A DNA stretch of 5,906 nt from an uncultured Oscillospiraceae bacterium. GTDB lineage: Bacteria > Bacillota > Clostridia > Oscillospirales > Oscillospiraceae. The stretch covers positions 1 to 5,906 of the forward strand of contig CAKTFW010000054.1 in the NCBI GenBank assembly GCA_934561175.1, written 5' to 3'. This document shows, piece after piece, positions 5,849-5,906 of the stretch (position 1 is its first letter; every line of letters begins with the position of its first letter). The notes below the pieces were generated by a model. That model saw only the letters and a program-made list of their open reading frames with translations. It did no database searches and had not been told where the DNA came from. Both the position numbers and the translations under genes were made by a program.

Positions 5849-5906
5849 GAGCATGTTCGATTTCCTTGGGGTGGAGCGACCACAGGGAGCGGAACCCAAA
5901 AATAAG

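Larger units (their letters stand above)
5467..5906. other. Structured non-coding region downstream of the recombinase
   Basis: About 440 bases without a supported gene. In order it contains two terminator-like hairpins, a 51-base long hairpin, and a GC-rich pair of hairpins reaching the edge. The left part is AT-rich and the last about 115 bases are clearly GC-rich, which suggests a different origin or function. Short frames across it overlap the hairpins, lack ribosome binding sites and show no recognisable protein pattern. Confidence 0.6.

Noticed and set aside
5790..5906. Plus-strand frame from ATG 5790, open to the edge (39 codons, MPTEPGPHKVG...)
   Set aside because: It has no ribosome binding site, lies across the tandem hairpins, and a second frame from ATG 5773 is equally open. 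Openness is expected in GC-rich DNA. It could be reconsidered if the frame continues well past the edge.

Overview
The window looks like chromosome or integrated mobile DNA of a gut-type Clostridia (Oscillospiraceae/Lachnospiraceae-like Bacillota). The grounds are a typical clostridial signal peptide and GG-repeat surface protein, a strong AAAGGAGG ribosome binding site, a large serine recombinase of the kind carried on clostridial transposons, and an ImmA/IrrE-type metallopeptidase. No species can be assigned from sequence alone.

Layout. Positions 1-2332 are the minus-strand 5' part of a long secreted surface protein that runs off the left edge. Its 777 visible residues are a signal peptide, a helical segment, and two copies of a module (a His/Cys header followed by a right-handed beta-helix-like stack of GG repeats). 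Its control region (2333-2616) holds a good minus-strand sigma-A-type promoter and a roughly 160-base leader containing two overlapping perfect palindromes just upstream of the ribosome binding site. Positions 2617 to about 4257 carry a minus-strand ImmA/IrrE-like zinc peptidase with a C-terminal helix-turn-helix. Positions 4258-5466 carry a plus-strand large serine recombinase that lacks its catalytic N-terminal half. Positions 5467-5906 hold no convincing gene but are rich in secondary structure: two terminator-like hairpins, a 51-base long hairpin, and a GC-rich pair of tandem hairpins at the right edge that resembles a mobilisation origin or gene leader.

Interpretation. The peptidase and the recombinase lie head to head, and family resemblance on both sides stops at about the same base (near 4258). 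Both therefore look 5'-truncated at one breakpoint. The simplest reading is an old deletion or recombination scar in mobile-element DNA, or an assembly chimera. The remaining recombinase cannot be catalytic. The surface-protein gene appears intact at its 5' end and has its own promoter.

I see no CRISPR array, tRNA, rRNA or complete insertion sequence. The points most worth a second look are the double palindrome in the surface-protein leader, the shared truncation point, the duplicated surface module, and the hairpin cluster at the right end.
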